Below are positions 39,466 to 48,254 of a DNA stretch of 64,000 bases, piece by piece. This stretch comes from Vibrio furnissii CIP 102972 (GTDB taxonomy: Bacteria > Pseudomonadota > Gammaproteobacteria > Enterobacterales > Vibrionaceae): positions 682,001-746,000 of the forward strand of contig NZ_ACZP01000013.1 of the NCBI RefSeq assembly GCF_000176175.1, written 5' to 3'. Numbering within the stretch: the first letter of the stretch is position 1; every line of letters starts with the position of its first letter. The notes below the pieces were generated by a model, which saw nothing but the letters and a program-made list of their open reading frames with translations, was not told where the DNA came from and made no database searches. Both the position numbers and the translations under genes were made by a program.

Positions 39466-42288
39466 ATGACAACACCGCGCTTTCTGGTCGGGATCGATTT
39501 AGGAACGACCAACACCGTCGTTGCATTCTGTGAACTGAGCGATGATCTCGAAAACGCTCCGGTTGAGCTGTTTCCCATCGACCAATTGATTGGTCCGGGT
39601 GAAGTGGTTCGCAAACCACTCCTGCCCTCTTTCCGTTACCATCCTGCAGTTGGCCAAATTGCCGACAGCGATCTCACATTACCTTGGGAACCTCAACCCG
39701 TTGCAGGCGATCTGCCCCAAGTGATCGTCGGCCAATGGGCGCGCGATTTAGGCGCAAAAGTCGAAGGCCGCCAAGTCTCCAGTGCCAAAAGCTGGCTCTC
39801 CCATCAAGGCGTGGATCGCGAACAGCCGATTTTGCCTTGGGCCGGTGCTGCTGATGTCGAGAAAGTCTCGCCAGTGATTGCCAGCGCCAGCTATCTCAAT
39901 CACATTCGCCAGGCATGGAACTATCGCCATCCGGGCAACCGACTGGAAGATCAAGACGTGGTGGTCACCGTACCAGCCTCGTTTGACGAAACCGCGCGTA
40001 AGCTCACCCTAGAAGCCGCACGTCTCGCGGGCTTGAGCCGCATTGTGCTGCTCGAAGAGCCGCAAGCGGTGTGTTACGACTGGTACGCTCGCCACAAAGC
40101 AACCGCCGCCGAACAACTGGCTAACTTGCCACTGATTTTGGTGTGCGATGTTGGCGGCGGAACCACCGACCTGAGCTTAATTGAAGCCAAATTCGAACAC
40201 GATCAATTGGCGTTGAATCGTATCGGGGTTGGCGAACACTTGATGCTCGGCGGTGATAACCTCGATCTCGCCTTAGCGCACTTGGCCGAATCGCGTTTCA
40301 ATCAGGGCAAGAAGCTGACGGCGTCCGGCTTAACCAAGTTGATTCAGCAAACGCGCCAAGCCAAAGAGAATTTGTTGTCGGCTCATGCCCCAGAGACGGT
40401 GAAAATCACCATGCTGGGCAGTGGCTCTAAACTGCTGGGCGGTACGAAAAGCATTCACCTCAGTAAAGAAGAAGTCCACCAAATCGCCTTGGATGGCTTT
40501 TTCCCGATTTCCGATTTCGATCAATTGCCCGATCAGCGCCGCAGCGCAGTGGTAGAATTTGGCCTGCCCTATGTCGCCGATCCTGCCGTCAGTAAACACG
40601 TGGCGGAGTTTTTGACTCAGCACCAACAGGTCTCGCACGCCGCACTGCAATTGGAAGATTCAAGCCAGCCTGCGATCCCGGTCGGCATCTTGCTCAACGG
40701 TGGCGTATTCAACAGCGACCTCATCACCGATCGCATGTTGTCGCTGCTTGAACATTGGCGCGGTGACGCGGTCACTCAGCTCGATAACCCGCATCCAGAT
40801 TGGTCGGTGGCACTTGGCGCCGTGGCCTTTGGTAAAGCGCGCCGAGGAGCGCAACTTAAAATTGGCGGCGGCGCTGCCCGCTCCTACTTCCTGCATCTGC
40901 AAGAAAAGAATCGCATGGGCAAAGCCCTATGTCTGCTAGCGAAAGGCACGGAAGAAGGCCAAGAAATTCGACTCACCAGTCGCCGCTTTTCGCTCACATT
41001 GGGCGAGCCGGTTCGCTTTAACTTACTGACCTCGACCCACGATTCGCTCACCGATCATATCGCGGTGCAAAATGGGGTGTTGGTTGACATCGATGCTGAC
41101 AAATTTCAGCCGCTGCCGCCATACATCACCACACTGCAAGGCGATGATTCGGTGCAGTTACACGCTAACCAAAAGCAACGCGTCGAAGTGCAGCTGGCTT
41201 GCCAGTTAACCGAAGTGGGCACGCTAAAAATCGAATGTGTCTCTGTAGACGACGAACACAAACGCTGGCTGATGGAATTTGAAGTTCGCCACGATGCCCG
41301 CTCATCAAGCGACGGCGATGCAGCGGAACACAAAACCGATCCGCGTTTAGAGCAGGCGAAAGAGCTCATCATCAAAACCTACAGTGGCAACAAAGCGAGC
41401 GCGGAAGCCGGCGCAGTCAAAACGCTGAGCAAAGATCTCGACAAATTGTTGGGGAAACGCGACGAATGGGACTTTTTAACGCTACGCAGCCTATTTGATT
41501 GCTTTGCTCAAGGACGCAAACGTCGTCGCCGCTCAGAACAACACGAGAAAAACTGGCTGCGCCTCGCGGGCTATACGCTGCGCCCGGGCTTTGGTGATGC
41601 CACCGACAGTTGGCGCATTGAGCAAATGTGGCCCCTTTACCAACAAGGGATTCAGTTCCAAAATCATCAAGGTTGGACGGACTGGTGGGTTTTCTGGCGC
41701 CGTGTAGCGGGCGGATTGAACCAAGAGCAACAAGAAGCCATTCTGGCAGACATCGCCAAGTACCTGCACCCGGGCGCATCACGGAACCCGAAATCGGTGA
41801 AAGAAGCGCAAGACAAAGGGTACGAAGCCATGGTGCGTTTGGCCGCATCATTGGAACATCTGGATGTGGAAGATAAAGTGTTGCTGACCAGTTGGTTCAT
41901 CAGCAAAGCGATTCACCAAAACCAGTTTGAGCAAGCGCACTGGTGGGCCGTTGGTCGCCTTGCCGCTCGCACGCCGCTCTATGGCAGCGCGCACAACGTG
42001 ATCCCTCGCGAACAAGTTCAACAATGGCTGCCAAAACTGATGACTGAGAATTGGGCGAAAGAGCCGATGATCGCGTTTGCCGCAGTGATGATTTGCCGTA
42101 AAACGGGTGACCGCGCGTTGGATATTTCGGACGATTTGCGTACTCAAGTTCTCGATAAACTTAAGCAGAGTAAAGTGCCGGATTCTTGGGTCACTTTGGT
42201 GGCAGAAGTCGCCGAATTAACGGAAAGCGAATCGAAGCGCGTATTTGGTGATGCCCTGCCAAGCGGCCTGATGCTGCTGCCGCATTAA
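39466..42288 (+). CDS. Hsp70-family protein with DUF3731-like C-terminal extension
   Basis: 940 residues. Hsp70 nucleotide-binding motifs GIDLGTTN (9-16), TVPASFDETARKLTLEAA (168-185), DVGGGTTDLSLIE (228-240), LLNGGVFNSDLI; then a beta-type region up to about 610, and a long helical C-terminal extension (about 630-940, rich in W, R and K, with DTIR-like RRRRRSEQHEKNWLRLAGYTLRPG split around residue 700) like the Hsp70-associated DUF3731. Much longer than DnaK (about 640). ATG 39466 has GAGG 6 bases upstream. Last gene of the operon. Confidence 0.88.
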   Translation: MTTPRFLVGIDLGTTNTVVAFCELSDDLENAPVELFPIDQLIGPGEVVRKPLLPSFRYHPAVGQIADSDLTLPWEPQPVAGDLPQVIVGQWARDLGAKVEGRQVSSAKSWLSHQGVDREQPILPWAGAADVEKVSPVIASASYLNHIRQAWNYRHPGNRLEDQDVVVTVPASFDETARKLTLEAARLAGLSRIVLLEEPQAVCYDWYARHKATAAEQLANLPLILVCDVGGGTTDLSLIEAKFEHDQLALNRIGVGEHLMLGGDNLDLALAHLAESRFNQGKKLTASGLTKLIQQTRQAKENLLSAHAPETVKITMLGSGSKLLGGTKSIHLSKEEVHQIALDGFFPISDFDQLPDQRRSAVVEFGLPYVADPAVSKHVAEFLTQHQQVSHAALQLEDSSQPAIPVGILLNGGVFNSDLITDRMLSLLEHWRGDAVTQLDNPHPDWSVALGAVAFGKARRGAQLKIGGGAARSYFLHLQEKNRMGKALCLLAKGTEEGQEIRLTSRRFSLTLGEPVRFNLLTSTHDSLTDHIAVQNGVLVDIDADKFQPLPPYITTLQGDDSVQLHANQKQRVEVQLACQLTEVGTLKIECVSVDDEHKRWLMEFEVRHDARSSSDGDAAEHKTDPRLEQAKELIIKTYSGNKASAEAGAVKTLSKDLDKLLGKRDEWDFLTLRSLFDCFAQGRKRRRRSEQHEKNWLRLAGYTLRPGFGDATDSWRIEQMWPLYQQGIQFQNHQGWTDWWVFWRRVAGGLNQEQQEAILADIAKYLHPGASRNPKSVKEAQDKGYEAMVRLAASLEHLDVEDKVLLTSWFISKAIHQNQFEQAHWWAVGRLAARTPLYGSAHNVIPREQVQQWLPKLMTENWAKEPMIAFAAVMICRKTGDRALDISDDLRTQVLDKLKQSKVPDSWVTLVAEVAELTESESKRVFGDALPSGLMLLPH

Positions 42289-42294
42289 ACGCAA

Positions 42295-42325
42295 AAGAGC
42301 CAGCAACGCTGGCTCTTATTTTTTC
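42295..42325 (+). terminator. Terminator of the Hsp70 operon
   Basis: Arms AAGAGCCAGC and GCTGGCTCTT with loop AAC, followed by ATTTTTTT. Confidence 0.9.
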
Positions 42326-42363
42326 AATGGCAACACAACACGAAAGGTCTGGGACAAAGTCCA

Positions 42364-43506
42364 TCACACCAGCGAGACCAAGCGATTTCGCCCTTTGCCT
42401 TTCGCATCGTATAACGCGATGTCGGCCTGCTTGAGAGCCTGATGCAAATGCTGTTCGGACGCCACCGACGCCATGCCAATACTTACCGTCAGATCGACAT
42501 GATGACCGTAGATTTCCATCGCATGATTCGCAACCTCGTGGTTAAAGCGTTCCAGTTTAAATCGGGTTTCTTCAATACTGCCCGCCAACAACACCACGAA
42601 CTCTTCGCCGCCATACCGAGCCACCAAATCGTGACGAAACTGGCGATGCATGAGCTGTGCAATCGCTTCAAGCGCGCGATCGCCCACATCATGTCCAAAG
42701 CTGTCGTTCACCTGTTTGAAATGGTCCACATCAATAATCGCGATCGTGTAGTGCGCTTTGGCCTGCTTAAGTCGTCGTTCGGCCTGTTCCATAAAGTAAC
42801 GACGATTAAATATCCCCGTTAACTCATCGTGAATTGCGCGATGATAGTGCCATTCGATTTCATCGTAGAAGAATAGAGACAACATCGCCCCTAAGCTCAC
42901 GATAGTCAGCAGGTTTTGCCCCACCACCACGCCACTTAAGAAGTAGACTTTTGAGTGAAACTGGTGAAAGAGAAACATCGGTAAGAAGACAAACAGGCTC
43001 GACAACAGCAAGCAGGTCGCGAGTAATTTTTCGCCGCTACTGTTTTTTTTCATGAAGCGGAATGTTAGCCACACGCTGGTCAGGTGCACCGCAGAATAAC
43101 TGACGGCTGCAAGATTGATCCGCCAATCAAAATGCTCGGGGAACTGTTGCAGCAACCAAAGTTGCACGCAGGTATAAGCAATGATATGTGTTGCTGCGAA
43201 GCTCATGAGTCGTGGCGTAATTGGCCGTTTAAACCAACTCATCACACCAAAAAGCAACATATAGGTGACGGTTTGGTAGAGGAAGTTGTTACTCACAACG
43301 ACCAGCTCAATCGGTACCCATCCGCGCATCGTTGTGGTCGCAAACGCTAACGAAAACAACAAAAAATAGGCGGCAAACCAACCCGCCGCAGAGACTTTAT
43401 GGTGCGTCAGTTTGCGTCTGAGTAACCAGAGGAAGATGCAAGCAATGATACTGCAGATAACGTTATTGAGTATCGTTGCAAACTTTAGAACATCAATATC
43501 AAGCAA
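42364..43506 (-). CDS. Polytopic membrane GGDEF diguanylate cyclase
   Basis: 380 residues. About six to seven hydrophobic helices in residues 1-215 with no recognisable extracytoplasmic domain, then a GGDEF domain with GGEEF at 299-303, predicted active. The I-site is absent (FRHD rather than RxxD). The start is TTG 43506 with GGAAG 9 bases upstream; no ATG in the first 50 codons keeps the first helix. Convergent with the Hsp70 operon. Confidence 0.88.
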   Translation of the reverse strand: MLDIDVLKFATILNNVICSIIACIFLWLLRRKLTHHKVSAAGWFAAYFLLFSLAFATTTMRGWVPIELVVVSNNFLYQTVTYMLLFGVMSWFKRPITPRLMSFAATHIIAYTCVQLWLLQQFPEHFDWRINLAAVSYSAVHLTSVWLTFRFMKKNSSGEKLLATCLLLSSLFVFLPMFLFHQFHSKVYFLSGVVVGQNLLTIVSLGAMLSLFFYDEIEWHYHRAIHDELTGIFNRRYFMEQAERRLKQAKAHYTIAIIDVDHFKQVNDSFGHDVGDRALEAIAQLMHRQFRHDLVARYGGEEFVVLLAGSIEETRFKLERFNHEVANHAMEIYGHHVDLTVSIGMASVASEQHLHQALKQADIALYDAKGKGRNRLVSLV

Positions 43507-43923
43507 AATAGTTTACTTCCAATCAATCTTTCGAGACGCATCTCGTTGTTATCGTTTTTTGTGGATTTTAATGCGCTTTGACCACGTCCGTCAGCACTGA
43601 TCACAAGAAAGTACCAACGAACTATTGATGTCACCAATAGTAGCGCTGAACGACCTGTTATTACCAAGACTTTCTCATTACGACGAAAAAATGTTCGATT
43701 TATGCTCGCAATGTTGCGTGAAAGCAGGATAGAATACGCGCCCTCGCTCAATTATTGATAATAATGACTACAATAACGTCAGAGCGGCGGTATATTGCAT
43801 ACCGATCACAACGTCTTCGCTGGAAAAACAATCAACGGCTTTGTCTTAGCTCAAGTCACTTGAGCAAAAAACGTTTTAATTTCGTATTCGATTTTCGAAT
43901 CACTCGTTGGGTTATTGCAGTCA
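43507..43923. other. 417-bp intergenic region
   Basis: Between divergent genes; no credible coding sequence. Contains an inverted repeat ACTATTG/CAATAGT (43621-43641, seven-base spacer) and AT-rich stretches able to hold promoters for both sides. No specific -35/-10 pair is claimed. Confidence 0.5.
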
Positions 43924-44472
43924 ATGAATCAAGACAAATTTATGCACATTTATCGTTTGCCGGGTTCAATCCAGATTCGCATTGGAAAATGGCAAGCGAC
44001 ATTTCGTGGCACCTCTGATTTGGTGTTGCATGATGCGTTGGTGCTGCGCAATCAGCGGTATCAAAAAGCCGACTTTCTGCCACGTGGATGGTGTCTAACA
44101 CCGTTTTCGGAGGATGACATTTCGATCACGCATCATGGCAGCTATCTTCAAACGACAATCTTAACCATGCTCGATCGAAAAGTTGCCTATAAACGAGTTT
44201 ACCTGTCGCGTATCCCGCTGGAACAAGCGGAGCCAGCAATCCGCGCGTTTAAGGTGGAATGGATGCGCAAATACAATCGCGTGGCGAAAAAGTACAACCA
44301 GATCAAGAAAAAAGAGCTGTTGCGTTTTGCGCGCGAAGAAGAGGAAACGCTCTATCCGTCGATTCCTAAAGGGGAATTTGATAAAGCCTTATGGAATCGC
44401 TTAGTCGTCTCTGAGTTGGGGCCTGCCAAGAAATTCAACAATCCTTACTTCGTGGGTAAAGCGGATTTCTGA
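43924..44472 (+). CDS. Conserved-looking protein of unknown function
   Basis: 182 residues, not recognised. Soluble; the C-terminal half is basic and helical (EWMRKYNRVAKKYNQIKKKELLRFAREEEE), the N-terminal half contains WQATFRGTSDLVLHDALVLRN. No signal or membrane segment. The start is uncertain: ATG 43924 or TTG 43915, neither with a clear ribosome site. Its stop abuts the stop of the convergent GGDEF gene with no base between, so there is no room for a separate terminator. Confidence 0.7.
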   Translation: MNQDKFMHIYRLPGSIQIRIGKWQATFRGTSDLVLHDALVLRNQRYQKADFLPRGWCLTPFSEDDISITHHGSYLQTTILTMLDRKVAYKRVYLSRIPLEQAEPAIRAFKVEWMRKYNRVAKKYNQIKKKELLRFAREEEETLYPSIPKGEFDKALWNRLVVSELGPAKKFNNPYFVGKADF

Positions 44473-45807
44473 TCATCCCAACTTCGAGCTGTCTTCATCA
44501 CAGCCCTGATGAAGAAGTGGACAAAAAAAACGGTTGCCCTCCGCACTTTTGGCCTTGTACATCGCTTCATCGGCCAAGCGTAACAAGGCCACCATATCCT
44601 GACTCTGGTCGGGATACAGGCTGATACCAATACTGACACCGACGCTCACCGGCTCTCCGCACACCTCCATCGGCTGGCTTAATTGCTCAATCAACCGTTC
44701 TGTTTTCGCCGTTATCCCTTCAAAGTCTTTGATCAGATTCAGACACACCACAAACTCGTCACCGCCAAAGCGGCCACAAAAGTCCGATTCACGAATGTTC
44801 TGCTCTAACCTTGCCCCAATCTGCATCAGCACTTCATCTCCCACATCATGGCCTTTGCTGTCATTGATCGCTTTAAATTTGTCTAAGTCGATAAACAACA
44901 GCGCGAGCTTCACACCAGTGCGGTTGGCATGCACGATGGCATCGTGCAAGTGTTCTTTGAACGCGCGGCGATTGAGCATGCCCGTCAACGGATCTTTTTC
45001 CGACAGAAATCTTAACTGCTCTTTTTGCTGCTCTAGTTTGGCCGTCTGCCTAGCGACCTCGTGTTGCAACTCTTCGCGCGTCACAATCGAGCTTTGCAGC
45101 GACTCTTTCATGCGATTGAAGAACTGCGCCAAGGTGACAAACTCAGAATCTTGTTGATGAATCGACAAACGACTACTTAAGTCCCCCTGCGCCAGCTCAG
45201 CAATCCCCTGCTTTAACGTCGCAAACCCATGACGCACACGTTTTAAAATCATAAATGCAATCACGGACACAATGACCGAAAAGACCAGAAGGTGCAGCGC
45301 ACTGGTCATCAACGCCGAACGTTGGCTTTCCGCGCTCTTTTCTAACACCACTTTTTGCAGGTACAACAACTCTTCCGTCATATTCTGCACCAACATGTTG
45401 TAGCGTGAATGCAGCAGTTCACTGGCGCCGACAAAGTCACTTGATGAGGTGCGACGGTCATAATCAAGTTCTCGTTCCTGACGCAGTAACGCCGCCAAGC
45501 TGCCATTCATTCGCGCTAGGTTTTGAATGTTGTTTTCAAACTCTGGATTTTTCGACAGCTTGGCCGAGAGATTTTGCTGCGCGATATACACCTGATCGAG
45601 GCTGTTGGCATCGTCATACTGCAGGAAGATCCACAATTGACTGCGCAGCATGTCGACACTGCGTTGAATCTGCATGATTTGCGTCAGTTCGCTCTGAGTA
45701 CGCTTTTGTTCTTGCGATAAATCCCACAGCGAATACGCGATTAAAATGGCCAACATTGATGTCGCAACAAATAGCAGCGTCAATTTACGTGAAACAGAGT
45801 GAATCAT
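44473..45807 (-). CDS. HAMP-GGDEF membrane diguanylate cyclase with I-site
   Basis: 444 residues. Membrane helix near 8-27, periplasmic helical sensor (about 30-170), second helix near 172-190, HAMP-like segment (LKQGIAELAQGDLSSRL), a coiled coil ending KLEQQKEQLRFLSEKD, then GGDEF at 348-352 with inhibitory site RESD at 339-342, so active and feedback-inhibited. The ATG overlaps the stop of the upstream substrate-binding protein by 4 bases, so the pair is coupled and the binding protein probably signals through this enzyme. Confidence 0.92.
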   Translation of the reverse strand: MIHSVSRKLTLLFVATSMLAILIAYSLWDLSQEQKRTQSELTQIMQIQRSVDMLRSQLWIFLQYDDANSLDQVYIAQQNLSAKLSKNPEFENNIQNLARMNGSLAALLRQERELDYDRRTSSSDFVGASELLHSRYNMLVQNMTEELLYLQKVVLEKSAESQRSALMTSALHLLVFSVIVSVIAFMILKRVRHGFATLKQGIAELAQGDLSSRLSIHQQDSEFVTLAQFFNRMKESLQSSIVTREELQHEVARQTAKLEQQKEQLRFLSEKDPLTGMLNRRAFKEHLHDAIVHANRTGVKLALLFIDLDKFKAINDSKGHDVGDEVLMQIGARLEQNIRESDFCGRFGGDEFVVCLNLIKDFEGITAKTERLIEQLSQPMEVCGEPVSVGVSIGISLYPDQSQDMVALLRLADEAMYKAKSAEGNRFFCPLLHQGCDEDSSKLG

Positions 45808-46823
45808 TTGAATGACACCTCCGTTTGCAACACTTGCTCCAGCGGCTCGGAGACAAAGTAACGCCGATAATCAGGTAACGAGCCATCAACAAGGTTATTC
45901 TCAATCGCCCAACGCGCTTGAAGTTGAATGTTCGACAGCAGCGCATTCCCCAGCGACAAGCGAAAGGCGTAATCTTGCCACGACCATTCCAATTGATGTT
46001 CACGAATGTTGAGTGAATTGGCCACCCAGTAGCGCGCTTGATCCGGGTTGTCGTTCATCCAAGCAATCGCCTGTTTAAGCGCTTCAAGCAGCCGAATCGA
46101 TTCATCATCACTTTGTTCAACGCGGTCTTTCATCGTCATTAAGTTAAACGACAGATTGTAAATGCCAACCAAGCCCAGATTGATCACCTTGGAGGACGAC
46201 GTCATCTCGGTACGGTAACCCCAAGGCTCCCACACCGAAATCGCATCCACCTTAAACCCATACAATGCCTGATTGAGCTGATCCGGTGTCAGATAGACCT
46301 TTTCCAAATCCAAATGCTTCAAGTTATTGGCGATCAACACAGAATCAAAATAAAACTCACTGGAACTGGCTTTAATCACGCCAACTTTCTTACCTTTCAA
46401 ATCTTGAATGCCATTGATGTCTCGGTTTTCTAACGTCAACAGTTTGAGATCGTTATCTGAGCTGACAAAGCTGGCGAGCAATACGAAATCTTGGCGTTCA
46501 AAACTCTTGAACATCGCCACCGATTCCGATGCCGTGGCGTAATCAACATCCGCACGGAACAAAGATTCCGCGCACGCCACGCCGCCGCTACATGGGACTA
46601 GCTCAACATGAAGCCCTTGGCGTTGGAACAATTTCAGTTGTGAGGCAATAAAGAAAGGCGATGACAGCGGGGTTTGTGAAACGGCAATGCGAATATGAGG
46701 TTGATTGGTTGAAGGTTTCGCAGCTTCACCTCGCCAGTAGAAATAAGCAGATGCAATCACCGAGAGCGCAACGCATGCACCCACGACCATATATCGTCTC
46801 AAGCCTTTAGACTTGCTCTCCAT
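45804..46823 (-). CDS. NMT1/NitT-TauT-type substrate-binding protein coupled to GGDEF gene
   Basis: 339 residues. N-terminal membrane anchor or uncleaved signal (about 10-30), then a periplasmic binding-protein fold: IRIAVSQTPLSSPFFIASQLKLF, GGVACAESLFRADVDYATASE, LKGKKVGVIKASSSEFYFDS, ISVWEPWGYR. This is the family that binds nitrate, sulfonates or thiamine precursors for ABC importers, but no permease or ATPase gene is near; the only partner is the GGDEF enzyme. A sensory role is inferred. The ligand is unknown. Confidence 0.85.
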   Translation of the reverse strand: MESKSKGLRRYMVVGACVALSVIASAYFYWRGEAAKPSTNQPHIRIAVSQTPLSSPFFIASQLKLFQRQGLHVELVPCSGGVACAESLFRADVDYATASESVAMFKSFERQDFVLLASFVSSDNDLKLLTLENRDINGIQDLKGKKVGVIKASSSEFYFDSVLIANNLKHLDLEKVYLTPDQLNQALYGFKVDAISVWEPWGYRTEMTSSSKVINLGLVGIYNLSFNLMTMKDRVEQSDDESIRLLEALKQAIAWMNDNPDQARYWVANSLNIREHQLEWSWQDYAFRLSLGNALLSNIQLQARWAIENNLVDGSLPDYRRYFVSEPLEQVLQTEVSFK

Positions 46824-46978
46824 TCGAGCCCCTGACGGTTGTGTCCACTGTAGTATTACTTAGCAGTTTAGTCGGTTATTTGTGCCCTGCATGCAACAAT
46901 AAGCATTCATTCACTTAAGTGTTTAAAACCATTGATCTTAAATTAGACAAAATTATTCATCGTCTTGAAGTGCAACCG

Positions 46979-47006
46979 AAAAAAGCCCCATTTACAGAAT
47001 GGGGCT
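46979..47006 (-). terminator. Terminator of the small 74-residue gene
   Basis: Arms AGCCCCATT and AATGGGGCT with loop TACAG; on the minus strand it is followed by TTTTTT. The 46824-46978 interval contains no gene. Confidence 0.88.
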
Positions 47007-47014
47007 CCTTAACG

Positions 47015-47239
47015 TTAATGTTGAGTATCTGAAGGATTGTGTCCGAAATCCGCTTGTTTGTAGATGTCTGCTAACGATTTCGGTTTAGATGAATGAGATT
47101 TACGATGGCGTTTAGGTTCGAACTCTTGTTCGACGTGTTTCAATGTTTCTTCATGCTCTCTAGCAGATTGAATGAACTCCGGGTTAGACATCGCCTCTTG
47201 GCGCAGGCGGTTAACGCGTTCTAGTGTATCCCACAACAT
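47015..47239 (-). CDS. Small hydrophilic protein
   Basis: 74 residues, not recognised. Helical N-terminal half (LWDTLERVNRLRQEAMSN), then a charged, histidine- and lysine-rich stretch (EPKRHRKSHSSKPKS). A very good ribosome site GGAGG lies 6 bases before the ATG and a terminator follows, which supports a real monocistronic gene. No export signal. Function unknown. Confidence 0.8.
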   Translation of the reverse strand: MLWDTLERVNRLRQEAMSNPEFIQSAREHEETLKHVEQEFEPKRHRKSHSSKPKSLADIYKQADFGHNPSDTQH

Positions 47240-47409
47240 AGAAGACCTCCTTTACCACTGTTTATGTATACAGCATAGTAAAGTGGCATAGGAAGTCAAG
47301 AAAAACACTGTGTACTTAACCAGTGCTTCTTCGGTTTATGAGAAGGATCAACGATAGAAGAAAAAGAACAAGCGAAGTAAATTATCTTCTGCTACAGTTA
47401 GTTAGATCA

Positions 47410-48060
47410 CTACACTGCAACATCGTCGTATAACGGGATGTGCGTCAGCGCAGTGACTTCATCGATGTACTGTCGCACTCGTGCTGGAAACTCGATGCCT
47501 TTCACGACCGTTAAATTGCGCAGCGTCGGATACATGTTCACATCATCATAGTTCAGTGTGTGGCCTCGCTCTGAAGGCAGAACTAGCCAATCCAGTTGCG
47601 CCAATAACGCGTTCATGGGCGCTAGAAATTCCGCGCTCTTTGCATACGCATCGTCGAAACTCATGCCAATCATGGCCGATTTATTTTTGGTATACCACGC
47701 TTTCGCTTCGGGTTGTTGAAACTCAGGCAACTCAATCATCATCCAACGCGGGTGAACCAATGGGCCATTAAACGGCGTAATTTGACGTTGCCACTCTGCA
47801 ATTTTTTCCCCCTGCTGTGCAACAGCCAATCTCGGCTGGCCATCAAACGCATCCAAATACGCCGCGATATCTAAACTCTCGGCCATGTAGCTGCCATCCG
47901 GCTTTTGCAGAATCGGAACCATGTTGGCGCCCACTTTTTCAATGCGAGCATCAACATCATGGTTTTGTAGATAGACCCACTCGACATCAACGTTCTTATA
48001 AGCCGCCACCATCATGGCTTTAATGCAGTACGGGCAATGTTGAAAAACAAACAGTTTCAT
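47410..48060 (-). CDS. grxB: Glutaredoxin 2
   Basis: 216 residues, GST-like glutaredoxin (E. coli GrxB 215). CPYC active site at 9-12 (FVFQHCPYCIKAMM), glutathione-site MVPILQKPDGSYMAESLDI, and the all-helical C-terminal domain (WRQ, KSAMIGMSFDDA, NMYPTLRNLTVVKGI). Reduces protein disulfides and mixed disulfides with glutathione. Confidence 0.95.
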   Translation of the reverse strand: MKLFVFQHCPYCIKAMMVAAYKNVDVEWVYLQNHDVDARIEKVGANMVPILQKPDGSYMAESLDIAAYLDAFDGQPRLAVAQQGEKIAEWQRQITPFNGPLVHPRWMMIELPEFQQPEAKAWYTKNKSAMIGMSFDDAYAKSAEFLAPMNALLAQLDWLVLPSERGHTLNYDDVNMYPTLRNLTVVKGIEFPARVRQYIDEVTALTHIPLYDDVAV

Positions 48061-48254
48061 AATCGATCCTTAGCCAGTTGAATTGCTTTCAGTCTAACGA
48101 CTCAAGGGGAAAACTCAACATAACATGATGATTGATAAATCAATTCGCCATGTTAGTAAAGCAATCCACCCAGCATCGGCGGAAGCAGAACTCCGCCGCA
48201 CCGATGCCGTTGGCTCGTCCCAGTTTATCGAGAAATAATTCACAGAGAATTAAT

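Noticed and set aside
43755..44018. 87-codon plus-strand frame upstream of the unknown 182-residue gene
   Set aside because: Overlaps the longer frame, starts in promoter-like AT-rich sequence and has no family likeness.
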